Shown in pieces: positions 1-7,293 of a stretch of 18,129 nt of DNA (its first letter is position 1; the number at the start of each line of letters is the position of its first letter). The translations under genes and the position numbers were made by a program. This DNA is from Propionibacterium sp. (GTDB lineage: Bacteria > Actinomycetota > Actinomycetes > Actinomycetales > Actinomycetaceae), in assembly GCA_030460725.1 (NCBI GenBank), contig JAKECL010000004.1:1-18129 (forward strand). Reading direction: 5' to 3'. Under the pieces are notes generated by a model. The model ran no database searches. It saw nothing but the letters and a program-made list of their open reading frames with translations, and was not told the origin of the DNA.

Positions 1-392
1 ATGGCGCGCAGCTGTTCGCGGCCGTCGGGGGTGATGCGATCGGGCCCCCAGGCGGGCATCCACACCCAGTTGACAGTCACCGAGGTGGCCAGGCCCTGGA
101 GCACCATGTCCGTCTGACGTTCGATGACGTCGGTGAGCGGGCAGGCGGCCGAGGTCAGGGTCATGTCCAGCTGGACATTGTCCTCCGGGTCGATGCTGAT
201 CCCGTAGACCAGTCCGAGGTCGACGATGTTGATGCCCAGTTCAGGGTCGATGACGTCCTTGAGGGCCTCCGCCACATCGGCACCCGCCACGGTGCCACGC
301 TCATCCAGGTCAGGCATACCGCTCACCGGCGGTGGCGGGACGGGGACGAAACGCTGCTCGACGGGCCCGCTCTGTGCCATGGGATTGCTCAT
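1..392 (-). CDS. sufT: SufT-like Fe-S assembly factor (MIP18/DUF59), 3' end cut by window edge
   Basis: This gene reads 130 complete codons and runs off the left edge with the frame still open. The family usually ends a few residues later, so only a short tail is missing. The protein has a proline-rich N-terminus of about 35 residues. The MIP18/DUF59 core follows, with the motif DPELGINIVDLGLVYGI and then TSAACPL, which carries the conserved reactive cysteine of the family. SufT/PaaD-type proteins help mature or deliver Fe-S clusters in the cytosol. The start is ATG at 392, with a strong AGGAGGAG seven bases upstream. The start overlaps the sufU stop by 4 bp (ATGA). Being last in a sufRBDCSU operon supports the SufT call over the PaaD phenylacetate branch of the same family. 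Alternative label: metal-sulfur cluster biosynthetic enzyme. Confidence 0.9.
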   Translation of the reverse strand, partial: MSNPMAQSGPVEQRFVPVPPPPVSGMPDLDERGTVAGADVAEALKDVIDPELGINIVDLGLVYGISIDPEDNVQLDMTLTSAACPLTDVIERQTDMVLQGLATSVTVNWVWMPAWGPDRITPDGREQLRA

Positions 393-862
393 CGGTGGTC
401 TCCTCCTGCGATGTCGGTGCCGAGTTTGGCCAGCGCATCACGCAAGGCGTACCACCCCAGCAATGCGCACTTGATGCGGTTGGGGAACTGCGAGGTCCCC
501 TCCAGGGATGCCGCGTCACCCAGCTCGTCCAATGTCTCCTCGGGCACACCATGACCACGTGAGTGCATCATCTGCTCCATCGCCGCGTAGAGGCGTGCAA
601 CGTCCTGCGTGGACCGCCCGTCCACGAGATCACTGAGCATGGACAGCGAGGCCTGGGAGATCGAGCAGCCGTCACCGTCCCACACCAGGGAGGACACCTT
701 CCCGTCCCCGTCCAGGCAGACGCCCAGGGTGACCTCGTCACCACAGGTGGGATTCACCTGGTGGGAGCGCGCCCCCACCCCCTCGGCCAGGACGCCCGCG
801 CCGTGACGCTCACGGGAGTGGTCGAGTATCACCTGTTGGTAGAGCTGTTCGAGGCTCGACAT
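389..862 (-). CDS. sufU: SufU, Zn-dependent sulfurtransferase partner of SufS
   Basis: The protein has 157 residues, a normal length for SufU. It carries the three family cysteines: C40 in NPTCGD with D42, C66 in GDGCSIS, and C132 in RIKCALLGW. In characterised SufU proteins these residues bind zinc, and a cysteine accepts persulfide from SufS. The insertion before the last cysteine, which separates SufU from IscU, is present at roughly residues 84-125. It acts in the cytosol, moving sulfur from cysteine desulfurase to the SufBCD scaffold. The start is ATG at 862, preceded by GGAGG about seven bases upstream. The stop of sufS and this start share one base (TGATG), so translation is probably coupled. 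It is followed by sufT with a 4-bp overlap. Confidence 0.96.
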   Translation of the reverse strand: MSSLEQLYQQVILDHSRERHGAGVLAEGVGARSHQVNPTCGDEVTLGVCLDGDGKVSSLVWDGDGCSISQASLSMLSDLVDGRSTQDVARLYAAMEQMMHSRGHGVPEETLDELGDAASLEGTSQFPNRIKCALLGWYALRDALAKLGTDIAGGDHR

Positions 863-2169
863 CAGTTCCCTCCGAAGTAGGAGCGCACGTGGGAGAGCGC
901 CACGACCAGACGGTCGACTTCCTCCAGGGTAGTCGTCGGCGCCGCAGACGCCCGGGCGGAGGATCTCACACCGAAGAAGGTGTGCAGTGGAATCGCACAG
1001 TGGTGTCCGACCCGTACCGCCACATCCTCCGCGTCCAGCACCTGTCCCACGTCGTGGGGGTGGATGCCATCCACGGCGAACGCCACCACGCCGATGCGCT
1101 CGACGGCCTCCGAAGGGCCCAAAACCCGTACCCCGGGCACCGAGGAGATCCCCTCCAGCAGGGCACGCGTGATGACGTCCTCATGCGCCGCGAGGCGGTC
1201 CATGCCCAACTCCGAGAGGTAGTCCAGTGCAACCGACCACGCCGCGATCTGGGCGACGGGCTGGGAGCCCGCCTCGAAACGCTCGGGTGGCTCCATGTAC
1301 TCCGCCCCCTCCATGGACACGGTGGCGATCATGGAACCGCCGGTGAGCACGGGGGGCATTGCCTCCAGCAGCTCGCGCCGCCCCCACAGTGCGCCCACCC
1401 CCGTCGGTCCGAGCATCTTGTGGGAGGAGAAGACCGCGAAGTCCACGCCCAACTGCGCCACGTCGATGGGCAGATGCGCGCTCGACTGGCAGGTGTCGAG
1501 CAGGACGAGGGCGCCCACATTGCGGGCGGCGGCGACGATGGGGGCGACCGGGGATATCGCACCCGTCACGTTCGAGACATGGGTGAAGGCCACGAGTCTG
1601 GTGTTGGCCGTGATGACCCCCAGGGTGTCCAGGTCGATGCGCCCGTCGGGGGTGAGGTCCAGCCATGCCAGCTCTGCGCCTGTGCGCGCGCACAGCTCCT
1701 GCCACGGCACCAGGTTCGCGTGGTGCTCGGCACGCGTGACGACAATGCGGTCACCGGGGCCGATGCGCAGTCGCCGCGCCTCCTCCCCGCCGCGGCCCGC
1801 CGAGGCATTGCCGATGGCGTAGGCGACCAGGTTGATGGCCTCGGTGGCATTCTTCGTCCACACGATCTCCTCGGACACGCCACCCACGAAGGCGGCGAGC
1901 CTCCCCCGGGTGTCCTCGAAGGCGGCCGTGGCCTCATCACCCAACAGGTGGGTACCGCGGTGGACCGCCGCATTGTGGCGCCGGTAGAACTCCGCTTCGG
2001 CGTCGATGACGACATCGGGCTTCTGGGAGGTCGCCGAGGAGTCGAGGTAGACGATGGGCCGACCTCCGCGTCCTGTTCGTCCCAGGATCGGGAAGTCCCG
2101 CCGGATGGCATCCAGCTCGGCGGCGGTGAAGTCGCCCCCCTGCCCATGTGTCGTCATCGTCGCACTCAC
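862..2169 (-). CDS. sufS: SufS cysteine desulfurase (class V aminotransferase fold, PLP)
   Basis: The protein has 435 residues. It removes sulfur from L-cysteine, leaving alanine and an enzyme-bound persulfide that is passed to SufU. The PLP lysine is K251 in SSHKMLGPTG. D225 and Q228 in DTCQ match cofactor-contacting positions. The catalytic cysteine is C391 in GHHCAIPLH. The TGAISP and EAGSQPV segments are typical of group II (SufS-type) desulfurases. The usual aromatic stretch after RAS (often FYLYN) is replaced here by a small-residue segment, AAPTTT. The start is GTG at 2169, overlapping the sufC stop by 4 bp (GTGA). No clear Shine-Dalgarno is visible, so an ATG four codons further in (2157) remains possible. 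Translational coupling to sufC would make the GTG usable. Confidence 0.97.
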   Translation of the reverse strand: MSATMTTHGQGGDFTAAELDAIRRDFPILGRTGRGGRPIVYLDSSATSQKPDVVIDAEAEFYRRHNAAVHRGTHLLGDEATAAFEDTRGRLAAFVGGVSEEIVWTKNATEAINLVAYAIGNASAGRGGEEARRLRIGPGDRIVVTRAEHHANLVPWQELCARTGAELAWLDLTPDGRIDLDTLGVITANTRLVAFTHVSNVTGAISPVAPIVAAARNVGALVLLDTCQSSAHLPIDVAQLGVDFAVFSSHKMLGPTGVGALWGRRELLEAMPPVLTGGSMIATVSMEGAEYMEPPERFEAGSQPVAQIAAWSVALDYLSELGMDRLAAHEDVITRALLEGISSVPGVRVLGPSEAVERIGVVAFAVDGIHPHDVGQVLDAEDVAVRVGHHCAIPLHTFFGVRSSARASAAPTTTLEEVDRLVVALSHVRSYFGGN

Positions 2170-2918
2170 AGCCCGAGGTACTTGTCGTAGCCCTCTTCCT
2201 CGAGCTGGTCCGCCAGCTCGGGTCCACCCTGGGCCGCCACGTGGCCGTCGACGAAGACGTGGACGTGGCTGGGGTGGATGTAGCGCAGGATGCGCGTGTA
2301 GTGGGTGATCAGCATGACGCCGCAGTCGGTCTGGTCGTGGACGCGGTTCACGCCCTCGGAGACGATGCGCAGGGCATCGACGTCCAGGCCGGAGTCGGTC
2401 TCGTCCAGGATCGCGAAGGACGGCTTGAGGAGCTCCATCTGGAGGATCTCGAGGCGCTTCTTCTCGCCGCCGGAGAAACCGACATTGACGTCACGCTCGG
2501 CGAACTCGGGATCCATGCGCAGGTTCTCCATGGAGGTGCGCACGTCCTTGACCCAGGAGCGGATCTGCGGGGCGTGCCCGTCCACGGCGGTCTTCGCGGT
2601 GCGCAGGAAGTTCGACACGGAGACGCCAGCGACCTCCACGGGGTACTGCATGGCCAGGAAGAGCCCAGCCTTGGCGCGCTCGTCGACAGTCATGTCCAGG
2701 ACGTTTCGCCCGTCCAGGAGTGCCTCGCCTCCGGTGACCTCGTAGGCGGGGTGACCCGCCAGGGCGTAGGCCATGGTGGACTTGCCCGAGCCGTTGGGGC
2801 CCATGATCGCATGGATCTCGCCGGAGTTGATCTCCAGGTTGACGCCCTTGAGGATCTCCTTGGGCCCGTCGGAGGTCTCGACGCTGACGTGCAGGTCCTT
2901 GATGTTCAGGGTGGACAT
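2166..2918 (-). CDS. sufC: SufC, ABC-type ATPase of the SufBCD scaffold
   Basis: The protein has 250 residues, the normal SufC length. In order it shows Walker A GPNGSGKST (40-48), the Q-loop near Q91, the ABC signature FSGGEKKR (148-155), Walker B AILDE with catalytic E173, the SufC-typical DETDSGLD segment, and the switch histidine H206. SufC hydrolyses ATP to drive conformational change in SufBC2D during cluster assembly; it is not a transporter component. The frame extends six codons upstream to a GTG at 2936. I prefer ATG at 2918 because GGAGAG sits about ten bases before it and the upstream GTG would lie within that site. A 65-bp gap with a perfect hairpin separates it from sufD, and it overlaps sufS by 4 bp. 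Confidence 0.97.
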   Translation of the reverse strand: MSTLNIKDLHVSVETSDGPKEILKGVNLEINSGEIHAIMGPNGSGKSTMAYALAGHPAYEVTGGEALLDGRNVLDMTVDERAKAGLFLAMQYPVEVAGVSVSNFLRTAKTAVDGHAPQIRSWVKDVRTSMENLRMDPEFAERDVNVGFSGGEKKRLEILQMELLKPSFAILDETDSGLDVDALRIVSEGVNRVHDQTDCGVMLITHYTRILRYIHPSHVHVFVDGHVAAQGGPELADQLEEEGYDKYLGL

Positions 2919-2937
2919 ATCGCTCTTTCTCTCCACA

Positions 2938-2954
2938 CCGGCGCGGTGCGCCGG
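2938..2954 (-). promoter_or_regulatory. Perfect hairpin just before the sufC ribosome-binding site
   Basis: In the sufD-sufC gap the two arms CCGGCGC and GCGCCGG pair perfectly over 7 bp with a three-base loop (ACC on the coding strand). The hairpin ends three bases before the GGAGAG of sufC. No U-run follows, so it is a poor intrinsic terminator. A role in mRNA processing, stability or translation of sufC is inferred. Confidence 0.45.
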
Positions 2955-2983
2955 GCTGCTGTTCTGGGGGTGGTGTGCCGAGG

Positions 2984-4183
2984 TCAGCGGGAGGCCGCGA
3001 GGGCGCGGTCGCGTTGCGCCTGGGCGGCCAGCTCGTTCTCGATGGACTCCATGAGGTGGGACTCGACCTCGGGGACGCCGATCTGCTCGATGAGCTCCGC
3101 GAAGAAGCCGCGCACGACGAGCCTGCGGGCGTCAGCCTCGGAGATGCCGCGGCTCATGAGGTAGAAGAGCTGCTCATCGTCGAAACGACCCGTGGCCGAG
3201 GCATGCCCCGCACCCTTGATCTCACCGTTCTCGATCTCCAGGTTGGGCACCGAGTCCGCCTTGGCGCCCTCACTGAGGACCAGGTTGCGGTTGAGCTCAT
3301 AGGTGTCCGTGTTGTCCGCGTCCTGTCCGATCAGGCAGTCGCCGATCCACACGGAGTGGGCATCCTTCCCCTCCAGCGCACCCTTGTAGGTGACGCGCGA
3401 GTAGCAGTCGGGCTTGGAGTGGTCGACGAAGACCCGGTGCTCGAGGTGCTGGCCGGCGTCCACGAAGTAGAGGCCCAGCATGGTGAGCTGGCCGCCGGGG
3501 GCCCGGAAATCGGTGTCGGCGGAGAGCCTCACCAGGTCGCCGCCCAGGGAGACGACGATGTGGCGCAGCACCGCGTCGCGCCCCAGCGACATGCGCTGGT
3601 TGGAGGCGTGGAGCGCGGAATCGTCCCACTCCTGCAGGGACACCACGGTGAGGTGCGCACCGTCCCCGGCCGAGATCTCGACCGTCTGGTTGAGTGCGCC
3701 TCCCCCGCGGTGACTCAGGATGACGGTGGCCTCGGAGAGCTTGCCCGTGGTGATGAGCAGGTGCTGGGCGCGCACGCCCTCCACGTCGTCGACGGTGAGG
3801 AAGATCGGGCGGTCCAGCACGGTCTCGTCGGGAACGCTGACGACCGTGGAGGTCTGGAAGCGATCCCAGGCCACGACGGCGGTGCGGTCCCCGGGCTCCA
3901 GCACGGTGCCCAGACGAGCGTCCCCACGTTCCACCTGCTCGACGGTGACGCCCTGGGGGGCGTCGACGCTCACAGGGGCGTCGCCCTCGTCGTAGGTGGC
4001 GGGGTCGAAGAGACGCTCGATGCGCCGCATGGGCGTGAAACGCCAGTCCTCCTCGCGCCCGCGGGGCGTGGGGATGTCCTCCAGGGAGAAGGAGGTCGGT
4101 CGGTCCGCTCGTGAGGCATGGGACGAGGGCGCCTCCGCAGCGCCGTGGGAATGGGGTGTTGCCATGGATTCGGCGATGCTCAT
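2984..4183 (-). CDS. sufD: SufD, scaffold subunit of SufBC2D
   Basis: The protein has 399 residues with the SufB/SufD beta-helix core at about 130-330. The C-terminal helical part contains GHASATGRFDDEQLFYLMSRG, then RRLVVRGFFAELI, which contacts SufC in known structures. H327 in KGAGHAS corresponds to the conserved histidine implicated in cluster assembly with SufB. The first 40 residues are Ala/Ser/His-rich and poorly conserved. The frame is open upstream to 4234 inside sufB. I take ATG at 4183 because it follows the sufB stop by one base (TGACATG). Another ATG lies six codons further in (4165), and neither has a strong Shine-Dalgarno, so termination-reinitiation from sufB is likely. SufD binds SufB and one SufC copy in the cytosol. 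Confidence 0.96.
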   Translation of the reverse strand: MSIAESMATPHSHGAAEAPSSHASRADRPTSFSLEDIPTPRGREEDWRFTPMRRIERLFDPATYDEGDAPVSVDAPQGVTVEQVERGDARLGTVLEPGDRTAVVAWDRFQTSTVVSVPDETVLDRPIFLTVDDVEGVRAQHLLITTGKLSEATVILSHRGGGALNQTVEISAGDGAHLTVVSLQEWDDSALHASNQRMSLGRDAVLRHIVVSLGGDLVRLSADTDFRAPGGQLTMLGLYFVDAGQHLEHRVFVDHSKPDCYSRVTYKGALEGKDAHSVWIGDCLIGQDADNTDTYELNRNLVLSEGAKADSVPNLEIENGEIKGAGHASATGRFDDEQLFYLMSRGISEADARRLVVRGFFAELIEQIGVPEVESHLMESIENELAAQAQRDRALAASR

Positions 4184-4184
4184 G

Positions 4185-5633
4185 TCAGCCGACAGATCCT
4201 TCCATCTGGAGTTCGATGAGGCGGTTGAGCTCAAGGGCGTACTCCATGGGGAGTTCCTTCGCGATGGGCTCGACGAAACCGCGCACGATGGTGGCCATGG
4301 CCTCGTTCTCGTCCAGCCCGCGGCTCATGAGGTAGAACAGCTGGTCCTCGGACACCTTGGAGACCGTGGCCTCGTGCCCCATCTCGACGTCGTCGGTGCG
4401 CACGTCCACATAGGGGTAGGTGTCGGTGCGCGACATGCGGTCCACCAGCAGGGCGTCGCAGAGCACATTGGACTTGGAGTGGCGGGCGCGCGTGTTGACC
4501 TGGACCAGACCGCGGTAGGAGGTGCGGCCCCCGCCTCGCGAGACCGACTTCGAGACGATCGAGGAGGAGGTGTGGGGAGCCATGTGGACCATCTTGGCGC
4601 CGGTGTCCTGGTGCTGGCCGGGACCGGCGAAGCCGATGGAGAGGGTCTCCCCGCGGGCGTGGTCGCCCATGAGGTAGCAGGCCGGGTACTTCATGGTGAT
4701 GGCCGACCCCATGTTGCCGTCGATCCACTCCATGGTGCCCCCCTCCTCCACGATGGAGCGCTGGGTGACGAGGTTCAGCACGTTCGTCGACCAGTTCTGG
4801 ATCGTCGTGTAGCGCACGCGGGCGTCCTTGCGCACGAAGATCTCGACCACCGCCGCGTGCAGGGAGTTGGTGTCGTAGATGGGGGCGGTGCAGCCCTCGA
4901 CGTAGTGGACGTAGGAGCCCTCGTCGGCGACGATCAGCGTGCGCTCGAACTGGCCCATGGCCTCCGTGTTGATGCGGAAGTAGGCCTGCAGGGGGATCTC
5001 CACGTGGACGCCCTTGGGGACGTAGACGAAGGAGCCACCCGACCAGGCAGCCGTGTTGAGCGCAGCGAACTTGTTGTCGCCGGCGGGCACCGACTTGCCG
5101 AAGTACTCCTGGAAGATCTCGGGGTACTCGCGCAGACCGGTGTCGGTGTCGAGGAAGACGACTCCCTGACGCTCCAGGTCCTCCTGGATCTGCTGGTAGA
5201 CGACCTCGGACTCGTACTGGGCGGCAACACCGGCCACGAGACGGTTCTTCTCCGCCTCGGGGATGCCGAGGCGGTCATAGGTCTCGCGGATGTCGGAGGG
5301 CAGGTCCTGCCAGTCCTTGACCTGGTGGTCGGTGGGGCTGACGTAGTACTTGAAGGCGTCGAAGTCGATGCCCGAGAGATCGGGTCCCCAGGTCGGCATC
5401 GGCTTGCGCTCGAAGATCTCCAGGGCCTTCAGACGCCGCGCCAGCATCCACTCCGGCTCGTTCTTGCGCGCGGAGATGCGTCGCACGACGTCCTCGTTGA
5501 TGCCGGTGGGGACATCGCGGGAGTAGTCGTCGTTGTCGTGCCAACCGAACTCGTAGGCGCCGATCGACTCGATGATCTCGTCATCGGCACGCCTCCGGTC
5601 CTCGGTGGTGGGCACGGGTGGTGACTGGGTCAT
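4185..5633 (-). CDS. sufB: SufB, core Fe-S scaffold subunit
   Basis: The protein has 482 residues, close to the family norm. It carries the SufB signature region from ADDEIIESIG through EPEWMLARRLKALE. The beta-helix core includes WSGGSFVYVPKGV and EGCTAPIYD. C392 in NVLCDALL and E420 in GHEATVSK match the cysteine and glutamate implicated in sulfur acceptance and cluster building. The frame stays open upstream to 6068, but the real start is clearly ATG at 5633, because GGAGGAAAGG lies just before it and SUF homology begins there. SufB of M. tuberculosis is interrupted by an intein; this one is continuous. It lies 40 bp after sufR and ends one base before sufD. Confidence 0.98.
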   Translation of the reverse strand: MTQSPPVPTTEDRRRADDEIIESIGAYEFGWHDNDDYSRDVPTGINEDVVRRISARKNEPEWMLARRLKALEIFERKPMPTWGPDLSGIDFDAFKYYVSPTDHQVKDWQDLPSDIRETYDRLGIPEAEKNRLVAGVAAQYESEVVYQQIQEDLERQGVVFLDTDTGLREYPEIFQEYFGKSVPAGDNKFAALNTAAWSGGSFVYVPKGVHVEIPLQAYFRINTEAMGQFERTLIVADEGSYVHYVEGCTAPIYDTNSLHAAVVEIFVRKDARVRYTTIQNWSTNVLNLVTQRSIVEEGGTMEWIDGNMGSAITMKYPACYLMGDHARGETLSIGFAGPGQHQDTGAKMVHMAPHTSSSIVSKSVSRGGGRTSYRGLVQVNTRARHSKSNVLCDALLVDRMSRTDTYPYVDVRTDDVEMGHEATVSKVSEDQLFYLMSRGLDENEAMATIVRGFVEPIAKELPMEYALELNRLIELQMEGSVG

Positions 5634-5673
5634 GGTTTCCTTTCCTCCGGACCGGACAGGTCCGCGCGAGAGA

Positions 5674-6369
5674 CTACTTGCGCAGCGCGGTCCGTGCAGC
5701 GGGACGGATGACGGGCATGCCCACGGGGATGTGGGTCGTGCACACGTGCTCCCCACCTGCGAGGGTGGCGAGCCTTTGAACATGGACTCCGAGGAGACGC
5801 GAGAAGGCCTGCGTCTCCGCGTCGCACAACTGGGGGAAGTCCTCCGCCACCTGCTGGACCGGACAGTGCCCCTGGCACAGCTGGATGGCGATCTTGCCCC
5901 CGCCGATGTCGCGCACCGTGGCGGAGTACCCGTCCTGGGTGAGCGCGTCGGCCAGGGCCTGTGCGCGGACCCGCAGGTCCGTCCCCGCCTCGCGGACCAC
6001 GGGCGCATATCTGCGTTCGAACTCTCGTGAGCGGGCTGCCGCGAAGGAGTCGATCGCCTCCCCACCACCGACCTGGCCGAGATAGCCCAAGGCCTTCACA
6101 GCGAGTTCGGAGTACCCCTCCGGCAGGAGCTCGTGTGCCCCCTGGCCGGCGACGTAGTGGCGCGCAGGCCGTCCGCGCCCCCGCTTGCCGACCGTACCGG
6201 GCTCGTGCTCGACGATCTCCCCCGCCTCCTCCAGGGAGGTGATGTGACGACGCACTGCGGCCGTGGTCAGACCGAGTTGGCGGGCGATGACGCTGGCCGT
6301 GACCGGGCCCTTCTCCACGATGAGGTCGAGCACCTGGGTGCGCGTACCGGCATCGACGTTCTCCCCCAT
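5674..6369 (-). CDS. sufR: SufR-type Fe-S-sensing transcriptional repressor of the suf operon
   Basis: The protein has 231 residues. An N-terminal winged helix-turn-helix occupies about 8-75 (VTASVIARQLGLTTAAVRRHI), with a basic wing GKRGRGRPARHY. The C-terminal sensor domain carries C165 and C169 in LCQGHCP, C182 in PQLCDAE and C210 in HVCTTHIP. This cysteine pattern is that of SufR proteins, which hold a 4Fe-4S cluster. Known SufR proteins repress suf genes when the cluster is present and release DNA when it is lost. As first gene of the operon it probably regulates itself too. The start is ATG at 6369 with GGAGGGGGG upstream, and the stop is TAG, 40 bp before sufB. The assignment rests on motifs plus position; a general DeoR/ArsR-like label would be less specific. 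Confidence 0.93.
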   Translation of the reverse strand: MGENVDAGTRTQVLDLIVEKGPVTASVIARQLGLTTAAVRRHITSLEEAGEIVEHEPGTVGKRGRGRPARHYVAGQGAHELLPEGYSELAVKALGYLGQVGGGEAIDSFAAARSREFERRYAPVVREAGTDLRVRAQALADALTQDGYSATVRDIGGGKIAIQLCQGHCPVQQVAEDFPQLCDAETQAFSRLLGVHVQRLATLAGGEHVCTTHIPVGMPVIRPAARTALRK

Positions 6370-6408
6370 GGCGTGCCCCCCTCCGAGTCCAGCTCGTTGT
6401 CGGCCACC

Positions 6409-6414
6409 AGTCTA
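6409..6414 (-). promoter_or_regulatory. Tentative -10 element for the suf operon
   Basis: On the minus strand TAGACT lies about 40 bases before the sufR ATG and fits the TAnnnT pattern of actinobacterial -10 boxes. I see no matching -35 at 16-19 bp, so the call is weak. A promoter must exist somewhere in the gap because sufR opens the operon. I could not identify a convincing SufR operator. Confidence 0.25.
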
Positions 6415-6553
6415 CGACCTTTTGGCACCGGGGGGTTTCCCCAACGCCGCAGGTGTCCGAGGGCGCTTCCCCGCGGGCGCCCCCCTACCCGGGCGGGGGC
6501 GGGAGCCGCGTGGGTCGAGCGGCGGCGGGGCCCGGTGGTCAGGCCGGGGTGCG

Positions 6554-6619
6554 CCCCGGGGTGCGGGCCCCGGATGCAGGAGCGGGGAGCACCTGCGGCC
6601 ACAGGACCCGCACCCGGGG
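6554..6619. repeat. Long inverted repeat between the Nudix gene and sufR, possible terminator
   Basis: The 279-bp gap at 6370-6648 holds no credible gene; frames open through it have no homology I recognise and extend from shadow frames. Its main feature is an inverted repeat: CCCCGGGGTGCGGG at 6554-6567 pairs with CCCGCACCCGGGG at 6607-6619, with one bulged base. A smaller stem GCAGG/CCTGC (6576-6580, 6592-6596) is nested inside. A second GC stem (CGCCCCC/GGGGGCG) lies near 6479-6502. No T-run follows on the minus strand, so termination of the pyrG-Nudix transcript here is only a guess. Confidence 0.4.
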
Positions 6620-6648
6620 ATCGTGGCCAGGAGGGCGTGCTCCGATGC

Positions 6649-7293
6649 TCAGCGCATCCAGGGTGCGTCCAGGGGACGCAGCGGCTCCCAATCGCGTTCC
6701 CTGGCCCTGTGTGCGGCCAGGATCCCCACGACGGTGGTCGGGTTGTGGAAGTGACCGGCGAAGACGGCGTCCACTGCGCGATCCAGGTCCATCCAGGTCT
6801 CCAGCATGTCCGCCTCCTCCGCCTCACGAGAAAAGGCGGAGTCAGCGGGACGGATGTCCCGTGCCAGGTAGATCCGGATCGACTCCGAGGAGCCACCGGG
6901 TGAGGTGAAGTAGTCCACCAGCACGTCCCAGCGCGCGGCCTCGAGGTCGGTCTCCTCACGCAGCTCCCGGCGGGCGGCCACCACATGGTCCTCCCCGTCG
7001 ATGTCGAGGAGTCCGGCAGGGACCTCCCACAGCTCGGCGCCCACGGGATGGCGGTACTGACGTTCCAGGAGGATCTCCTCCGCGCCGGGTTCCCCGCGCA
7101 GGACCACGATTCCCACGGCGCCGGGATGGGCGAGGTACTGACGCACCACGGGTTCTTCCTCCGGGCACACCCGGACGCGGTCCTCGTCGAGGTCGAAGAC
7201 ACGCCCCTGCCAGATCTGCGAGTGGGAGACGACCTCACGCGTGGCCTTGCGGTCCACGAGCTCTGCGGGATCGACCTCGCGTCGGGTCATCAT
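6649..7293 (-). CDS. Nudix hydrolase, ADP-ribose pyrophosphatase type
   Basis: The protein has 214 residues. The Nudix box runs from G94 to L117: a glycine, a six-residue loop LLDIDG, E101, then RRELREETDL with metal-binding E110, E113 and E114. The canonical box has five residues in that loop; the extra one is, to my knowledge, common in actinobacterial ADP-ribose pyrophosphatases. LERQYRHPVGAELWEVPAG upstream of the box is typical of the ADPRase subfamily, which hydrolyses ADP-ribose to AMP and ribose 5-phosphate. Substrate is inferred from family only. The start is ATG at 7293, overlapping the pyrG stop by 4 bp, with GGGAGGTGA just upstream; a second ATG follows immediately. The pyrG-Nudix pair matches Rv1699-Rv1700 of M. 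tuberculosis. Confidence 0.93.
   Translation of the reverse strand: MMTRREVDPAELVDRKATREVVSHSQIWQGRVFDLDEDRVRVCPEEEPVVRQYLAHPGAVGIVVLRGEPGAEEILLERQYRHPVGAELWEVPAGLLDIDGEDHVVAARRELREETDLEAARWDVLVDYFTSPGGSSESIRIYLARDIRPADSAFSREAEEADMLETWMDLDRAVDAVFAGHFHNPTTVVGILAAHRARERDWEPLRPLDAPWMR

Noticed and set aside
4184..4234. SufD start at 4234, overlapping sufB by about 50 bp
   Set aside because: The added residues are not SufD-like, and the ATG at 4183 sits one base after the sufB stop, the usual layout in this operon.
889..5624. Long plus-strand frames of 433, 338, 379 and 542 codons across sufS, sufC, sufD and sufB
   Set aside because: They mirror minus-strand genes with clear domain motifs and show no recognisable domains; they are shadows from codon bias.
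4185..5633. Intein within SufB, as in M. tuberculosis
   Set aside because: The reading is continuous at normal SufB length (482 residues) with no intein block motifs.
5634..6068. Extension of sufB upstream to 6068 (627 residues)
   Set aside because: The extra 145 residues lie in a shadow frame of sufR, are Arg/Ser/Pro-rich, and a strong ribosome site and SUF homology both start at 5633.
6370..6648. A separate protein-coding gene in the gap before sufR
   Set aside because: Open frames here are Gly/Arg/Pro-rich, continue from shadow frames of neighbours and lack ribosome sites.
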